From Blastocatellia bacterium (GTDB taxonomy: Bacteria; Acidobacteriota; Blastocatellia; Chloracidobacteriales; JADJPF01): a DNA stretch of 10,337 nucleotides. Shown here in pieces: positions 6,630 to 10,337 of the stretch; position 1 is the first letter of the stretch; each line of letters begins with the position of its first letter. Made by a program: the position numbers and the translations under genes. The notes beneath the pieces are model-generated. The model was not told where the DNA came from. It saw nothing but the letters and a program-made list of their open reading frames with translations, and did no database searches. The stretch is taken from contig JAHFUF010000116.1 of assembly GCA_023265235.1 (NCBI GenBank), positions 1 through 10,337 of the forward strand. The letters run 5' to 3'.

Positions 6630-7304
6630 ATGGGAGTTTTAAGAAAGATTTTTGGCCCAAGCCGAGATGAAATTTGGCAACAATTTAGCAAGGAAGTTGG
6701 TGCTAAATTTGTTGAAAGCGGTTTTTTACAGCATAGTAGAGTAGAAGCAAAAGTAAACCATTGGACATTAGTTTTAGATCTCTACAGTCCAGATGGAAAA
6801 ATCTGGTATACACGAATGCGCGCACCTTATATAAACAAAGATGGTTTTAGATTTGCCATTTATGAAGCTGGCTTCTTTAGCAAATTAGGAAAGGTTTTTG
6901 GTGTGCAAGATATCGAGGTAGGTAGCCCACATCTAGATGACCTTAAACCAATGTTTGGTACACAAAGCTACTTAAGCGGCAAGGATATAGCCATTGATCC
7001 AGAATTTGACAAAAACTATATAATCCAAGGTAATTATGAGGAAAAGGTTAAAGATCTATTTAGAAACCTACGAATTCGCCAGTTAATTCAAGAAAACCCT
7101 AACATACATTTTGAAGTAGTAGACGACGAAGGTTTTTTTGCTAAAAGCTTTCCTGAAGGAGTTGATCAAATTAAGTTTCAAGTTTTAGGTGAAATAAAAG
7201 ACCTAGAACGTCTTAAGTCTATTTACTATTTATTTGCAGAAACCCTAAATCATTTGTGTCATATTGGATCAGCTTATGAAGATGATCCAAATTTTTTATT
7301 ATAA
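6630..7304 (+). CDS. Conserved protein of unknown function
   Basis: A 224-residue soluble protein with no signal peptide or membrane segment. I recognise the general type as a hypothetical family found in several environmental phyla, but no function is known to me. Recognisable stretches are GAKFVESGF (24-32), HWTLVLDLYS (44-53), WYTRMRAPYINKDGFRFAIYE (59-79), GKVFGVQDIEVG (87-98), DPEFDKNYIIQGNYEEKVK (123-141) and the C-terminal AETLNHLCHIGSAYEDDP (203-220). About 24 residues (99-122) between IEVG and DPEFD look like an insertion compared with relatives I recall, where the two run together. AGGAG 7 nt before the ATG supports the start. It stands alone, divergent from the five-gene operon and convergent with the propeller gene. 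It might be a cytoplasmic housekeeping or regulatory protein, but nothing here decides this. Confidence 0.78.
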   Translation: MGVLRKIFGPSRDEIWQQFSKEVGAKFVESGFLQHSRVEAKVNHWTLVLDLYSPDGKIWYTRMRAPYINKDGFRFAIYEAGFFSKLGKVFGVQDIEVGSPHLDDLKPMFGTQSYLSGKDIAIDPEFDKNYIIQGNYEEKVKDLFRNLRIRQLIQENPNIHFEVVDDEGFFAKSFPEGVDQIKFQVLGEIKDLERLKSIYYLFAETLNHLCHIGSAYEDDPNFLL

Positions 7305-7331
7305 AATGGCTTGTTTGTATATTAAATTAAC

Positions 7332-7381
7332 GCCCAGAGATAAATCACTGGGCTATTGTCAAATGCCCCTAACAGGGCATT
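7332..7381. terminator. Two hairpins between converging genes
   Basis: GCCCAG (7332-7337) pairs with CTGGGC (7348-7353). The loop can close further through GA/TC. AATGCCC (7362-7368) pairs perfectly with GGGCATT (7375-7381) across a 6-nt loop. Neither has a strong T run on either strand; the first is followed by GTTAATTT on -. Placement between two convergent stop codons suggests transcription termination or mRNA 3'-end protection for both genes. Confidence 0.55.
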
Positions 7382-7387
7382 AAAAGC

Positions 7388-9376
7388 TTAATTACCAAAA
7401 GCTATTTTTCTCTCAATTCTTAGTAGTCCATTGGTAGTAGCAAAATAAACATATCCTTTATTGCTAAGAATCGCTGTAACATTTGTTGATGGTAGTATTT
7501 GAGCATACTTTCGCCAAATTTTACTTTTTAAGTCAAGCAAAAAAACACCTTGGTCTAGAGTGCCAACATACAAATATTCCTCATCTTGACACATTGCATT
7601 AGGGTTAACATCAAATTTGCCAATTTCTGGGAAAAAATTTATTAACTCTCCTGAAGGCGTTAAAGCATCTACACCGCCACCATTTGTTCCTATATAAAGA
7701 GTACCATCAATAGCTAACAAAGCATTTATCCAGTTATGAGAAAGCTTAGAATTAGAGATCATGAAACTACGAACTACACGCAGCCCTTCCATTTCTATAA
7801 GCCCTCCCAAACTCCCTACAAACAAATGATTATTAATAGTAGCTGTAGTGTAAAGGTAATTATTAGGTAAAGAAATTGGACTACGAGCACTAGTGCCTTT
7901 TAGTAGTGTTAACCCTTTACCTGTAGCAACGGCTAACTGTGAATCAGCTAAGGTAATACCCGGAAGAATTGATACATGAGCAACAGCATTAGAGTTAAGC
8001 CCATCACGCTCGCCTAAAACTCTATATTGCAACTGGCTATCAAAAATCGCTAGCCCTGATGAAGTAGCAACCAACATCCTAGGGATACTTTGGTCTAAGG
8101 AAATAAAATTAATTTCTCTGATAATTTCATCTTCTAAATGAGTAACTAACTGCATATTGACAGGATCAAAAATATCAACCCCACGATCAAAATAACCTAT
8201 CCATAACCGTCCACGTTCGTCAAAAGCCATTGAGCTAATATGAGCGGCTGTTAATGGTGCTAGTGGTGGAGTAGCACCAAAAGGCTCAAATTCCAACCCT
8301 GTTTGATTTGCTTTCTCACGCAAAATACCTTTGCGAGTAAGCGCGAAAAGCACTCCTTGTTTGTCTGTCCAAAGAACTGTGTTTCCCTTCCAAGCTTCAT
8401 CTAGGTTACTGTCTAATACTTTTATAGAAGTAGTGTTATTAGCAGTTTTATTAGCAGTTTTATTAGAAAGCTCTACTAGTCCTCCTGTTAGTAACCCACC
8501 AAAAAGATTTTCTCTAAAGTCTACCAAAGAGATGATATTAGCCTTAGTAGTAATCTGTTCAACCTCTCCGTTTGTAGTTCGTAATATTACTCCAAAGTCT
8601 GTAGCAATAATTGTCCCTCGTTTATCCGCCATTAAAGCTGTGACACGATTAGCTGGTAGCCCTTGTTCTTTGTTAAGCTGTTGCCAACGGCTTTCTTGCC
8701 AAACATATAACCCTGATGCATAAGTCCCTACATAAAGCCTTCCTTCATGCTCAAGTAAAGCTGTGATTTGTGGAATTGGTTTTATGTCCTGATCTCTATG
8801 AGTAAACTTCAAACCATCAAAGCTTAGCAATCCTCCATCAAAGCTCCCAACAAGTAGGCTTTGATTTGTTGAAAGTAAAACACTGATTTGTCTAATCACT
8901 GGTTTTTGTATCTGGTAATGAGTAAAGTCTTTACCATTAAAAGACACCAAGCCATTATCAGTCCCAATATAAAGCTGTCCTTGAAAAACACTTAAGCAAA
9001 ATAGGTTAAGGCTAGGCAATCCATCTAAAATGGTGTAATGATTAACTAGTTTACCTTCTTTATTTAATGCTAGTAGTCCACCGGCTGTAGCAACATAGTA
9101 AGTATCGTTATACTCGCACATTGCTTTAGGTTGTGAGGCTTCAACTGATAATTTTATCCCACTTAATGTTATTGGCACTAAGACTTTTACTGTGGCCTCT
9201 ACCCTAGAAGCAGCAATTTGTTTAGCTGTTTCTAGGTTTATAGTTGAATCTATTTGTCGTAAATAAAAATAAGTTAAACTAGCTAGAAATAAACCTAATA
9301 AAATAATGCTTAATAGAAGGTTTTTTCTCTTTAGGAAATGGGTTAGAAGGTTTTTTATAACATCTAGTGATGACAT
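7388..9376 (-). CDS. Membrane-anchored 14-blade beta-propeller protein (Reg_prop-like)
   Basis: A 662-residue protein with a basic N-terminus, one membrane segment (about 20-38) and a large, probably periplasmic, propeller region. Fourteen blade cores of the two-component-regulator propeller style are visible at about residues 94, 135, 174, 214, 256, 292, 343, 391, 434, 481, 518, 560, 602 and 643. Good examples are LYIGTDNGLVSF, LYVGTYASGLYVW, LWIGYFDRGVDIF and LYVGTLDQGVFLL. Fourteen blades fit two seven-bladed propellers. GLPSLNLFCL (119-128) and GLPANRVTALMADKRG (239-254) match the Reg_prop linker pattern. In hybrid sensors such propellers bind extracellular ligands and precede a kinase; here no kinase, GGDEF or DNA-binding domain follows. 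No clear ribosome binding site precedes the ATG, but it is the only plausible start before the membrane segment. It diverges from the pilin gene. Role unknown; possibly a sensor or scaffold. Confidence 0.88.
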   Translation of the reverse strand: MSSLDVIKNLLTHFLKRKNLLLSIILLGLFLASLTYFYLRQIDSTINLETAKQIAASRVEATVKVLVPITLSGIKLSVEASQPKAMCEYNDTYYVATAGGLLALNKEGKLVNHYTILDGLPSLNLFCLSVFQGQLYIGTDNGLVSFNGKDFTHYQIQKPVIRQISVLLSTNQSLLVGSFDGGLLSFDGLKFTHRDQDIKPIPQITALLEHEGRLYVGTYASGLYVWQESRWQQLNKEQGLPANRVTALMADKRGTIIATDFGVILRTTNGEVEQITTKANIISLVDFRENLFGGLLTGGLVELSNKTANKTANNTTSIKVLDSNLDEAWKGNTVLWTDKQGVLFALTRKGILREKANQTGLEFEPFGATPPLAPLTAAHISSMAFDERGRLWIGYFDRGVDIFDPVNMQLVTHLEDEIIREINFISLDQSIPRMLVATSSGLAIFDSQLQYRVLGERDGLNSNAVAHVSILPGITLADSQLAVATGKGLTLLKGTSARSPISLPNNYLYTTATINNHLFVGSLGGLIEMEGLRVVRSFMISNSKLSHNWINALLAIDGTLYIGTNGGGVDALTPSGELINFFPEIGKFDVNPNAMCQDEEYLYVGTLDQGVFLLDLKSKIWRKYAQILPSTNVTAILSNKGYVYFATTNGLLRIERKIAFGN
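8436..8466 (-). repeat. 12-bp in-frame tandem repeat in the propeller gene
   Basis: About 2.6 copies of TTAGCAGTTTTA (plus-strand reading) occur without mismatch. On the coding strand they give N-K-T-A-N-K-T-A-N-N (residues 305-314), a flexible loop between blades 6 and 7. Because the unit is four codons, gain or loss of copies would keep the frame. Confidence 0.8.
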
Positions 9377-9443
9377 ATTTTGTTACTAAATAAAATATAC
9401 AAATGACAAAAAATGGAAACCTTTTTAAGATTCTGGATTAATG

Positions 9444-9472
9444 GTCTTAACTTGTTAAGATTAAGTTAAGAC
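9444..9472. promoter_or_regulatory. Perfect 10-bp inverted repeat, candidate activator site
   Basis: GTCTTAACTT (9444-9453) and AAGTTAAGAC (9463-9472) are exact inverted repeats around a 9-nt centre. Extra TTAAG copies lie at 9456 and 9477. The centre is about 91 bp before the transcription start predicted from the -12 element. Enhancer-binding activators of sigma-54 promoters usually bind at that distance. No T run follows, so a terminator is less likely. The binding protein (PilR-like) is inferred. Confidence 0.5.
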
Positions 9473-9522
9473 TTTATTAAGCTTTCATTAGCTGTGTAGT
9501 TTTTGATAAAAATTACACGCTT

Positions 9523-9538
9523 TGGTATATAGTTTGCT
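9523..9538 (+). promoter_or_regulatory. Sigma-54 (RpoN) -24/-12 promoter for the pilin gene
   Basis: TGGTATATAGTTTGCT fits TGGYAYRNNNNTTGCW at every defined position, with GG at 9524-9525 and GC at 9536-9537 exactly 10 bases apart. Transcription would start near 9549, giving a leader of about 120 nt. Pilin genes of several diderm bacteria are known to use sigma-54 with PilR, which supports the call. Confidence 0.72.
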
Positions 9539-9670
9539 TAATTCGTTAGTCAAAACAATATCCAGCTAAATAATAGCTTTGTTTATCAATTAATTAAAAT
9601 AAAAACTAACTGACTTATTGAGTTTTTAGAATAGCCCTTATCAAGTCAAATTAAAATATAGGATGAGACC

Positions 9671-10219
9671 ATGAAGAAAACTAAACCCCAACACAATAAA
9701 GCTAGAATGTCTGCTAATGCCGGATTTAGTCTGGTTGAGCTATTGATTGTAATTGTAATAATAGGCATTTTGGCATCTCTTTCTGTGCTTTATATATTTA
9801 GCGCAAAGCGTGCTGCTAATACTTCTTCTGCTTTATCAGCACTAAGAACTATACACCAAACCCAGGCTAGTTATTCAGCAGGAGTAGGAAACGGGTCTTT
9901 TGGTAGTGAAAACGAATTGTTTGTTGAAGAGTATATAGATTCAGCCGTTGCTGCAGCTTGTAATCCAATTCCTACTAGTACCTCCAAAGGAGGTTTGGCC
10001 CCACCAACATCACGACCTAAAAATGGCTATGTATTTGTAATTATTCCAGATAATCAACCAGATCAAAAAACTTACACTGCAACAGGACAACCTTTAGTGC
10101 GCACTGGAGCTAGTCAATCTGGCGATAAAACTTTCTTTATCGATCAAACAGGCGTTTTGCGTGCTTCATCGGCTGCTACTGATGATGCAGATATTACTAG
10201 TGCTCCAATAAACAATTAG
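9671..10219 (+). CDS. Type IV pilin-like prepilin
   Basis: A 182-residue prepilin. The leader of 18 residues is long and basic, and ends at G18. The cleavage/methylation motif and hydrophobic helix are G|FSLVELLIVIVIIGILASL (18-37), with Phe as residue 1 and the conserved Glu as residue 5 of the mature protein. After processing by a prepilin peptidase, the helix (about 19-45) would sit in the inner membrane or pilus core. The C-terminal head is about 110 residues, rich in S, T, A and G, with YVFVIIP (120-126), YTATGQP (135-141) and KTFFIDQTGVLRAS (153-166). Only one cysteine (Cys97) is present, so there is no intramolecular disulfide loop. AGGA 7 nt upstream supports the first ATG; the internal ATG at codon 13 has no such site. 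Its own sigma-54 promoter and terminator suit an abundant (major) pilin, but a type II secretion pseudopilin is possible. Confidence 0.92.
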   Translation: MKKTKPQHNKARMSANAGFSLVELLIVIVIIGILASLSVLYIFSAKRAANTSSALSALRTIHQTQASYSAGVGNGSFGSENELFVEEYIDSAVAAACNPIPTSTSKGGLAPPTSRPKNGYVFVIIPDNQPDQKTYTATGQPLVRTGASQSGDKTFFIDQTGVLRASSAATDDADITSAPINN

Positions 10220-10257
10220 CACCTTTAATTATTTATTTTGTTGACAGCTTGTTTTGG

Positions 10258-10297
10258 AAACAGAAGTTTTAGCTATTTAGCTAAGCTTCTGTTTTTA
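10258..10297 (+). terminator. Strong hairpin terminator after the pilin gene
   Basis: AAACAGAAG (10258-10266) pairs with CTTCTGTTT (10286-10294). The stem continues through TTAGCT (10269-10274) with AGCTAA (10279-10284) over a 4-nt loop, with a small bulge at 10267-10268/10285. A T run (10292-10296) follows. It suits an abundant single-gene transcript. Confidence 0.85.
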
Positions 10298-10337
10298 CTA
10301 TATTGGTTGGCGACCAGCAAATCCAGAATCTATTTCA
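10298..10337. other. Window end, nothing assignable
   Basis: Only 40 bases follow the terminator. No start codon with a ribosome binding site or conserved motif can be recognised. Confidence 0.5.

Larger units (their letters stand above)
9377..9670. promoter_or_regulatory. Divergent control region of propeller and pilin genes
   Basis: This 294-bp AT-rich region has no gene. It holds the inverted repeat at 9444-9472, a consensus -24/-12 promoter at 9523-9538 reading towards the pilin, and AGGA at 9660-9663 as the pilin ribosome binding site. No convincing promoter for the propeller gene was found. TATATT lies close to its start on -, but without a matching -35. Confidence 0.6.

Noticed and set aside
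8331..8723. Open frame of 130 codons on the plus strand
   Set aside because: It runs antisense to the propeller gene, has no recognisable motif and no ribosome binding site, and the opposite strand shows a clear protein family.
9314..9356. 13-bp direct repeat TAGAAGGTTTTTT (9314-9326 and 9344-9356)
   Set aside because: Both copies encode K-N-L-L in the membrane-anchor region of the propeller protein and are in frame. Codon reuse in a low-complexity segment explains it.

Overview
The window is an AT-rich stretch of chromosome from a Gram-negative (diderm) bacterium. Two proteins have cleavable signal peptides, one of them with a LolA/LppX-like fold. There is a type IV pilin-like prepilin behind a near-ideal sigma-54 promoter, and an inner-membrane-anchored propeller protein. 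The methyltransferase, TPR protein, pilin and free-standing DUF4388 protein resemble those I associate with Acidobacteriota (Blastocatellia-like, low GC). That assignment is inference from protein character, with no rRNA or phylogeny behind it. No IS element, phage gene, CRISPR array, tRNA or rRNA was seen.

Layout. 1-292: non-coding leader. 293-1315 (+): secreted TPR protein, closed by a clear terminator. 1454-2026 (+): an elongation factor P family protein that starts at TTG; its tip loop is of the EfpL/YeiP type (P-S-A-R-G, no lysine). 2047-2115: a compact, GC-rich, multiply palindromic element between converging genes. 6411 down to 2129 (-): five closely spaced genes in the order DUF4388 protein, xseA (exonuclease VII large subunit), O-methyltransferase-like protein, LolA-like periplasmic protein and a FolM/pteridine-reductase-like SDR. 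Gaps of 10 to 27 bases make this a likely operon. 6630-7304 (+): conserved protein of unknown function. 7332-7381: two hairpins between converging genes. 9376 down to 7388 (-): a membrane-anchored protein with 14 recognisable propeller blades and no output domain. 9377-9670: a divergent regulatory region holding a 10-bp perfect inverted repeat and a full-consensus -24/-12 promoter. 9671-10219 (+): prepilin, closed by a long hairpin terminator.

How the genes fit together. The strongest regulatory unit is on the right. The prepilin appears to be a single-gene transcript from a sigma-54 promoter, and the inverted repeat sits where an enhancer-binding activator such as PilR would bind. The five-gene operon mixes DNA repair (xseA), small-molecule chemistry (methyltransferase, reductase), envelope and signalling-adaptor genes, and has no obvious common pathway. 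No xseB lies next to xseA. The most unusual single gene is the EF-P paralogue-like protein, whose loop implies function without the classical lysine modification. I see no single dramatic new system; the best leads are the EfpL-type factor, the sigma-54 pilin control region and the composite palindrome.
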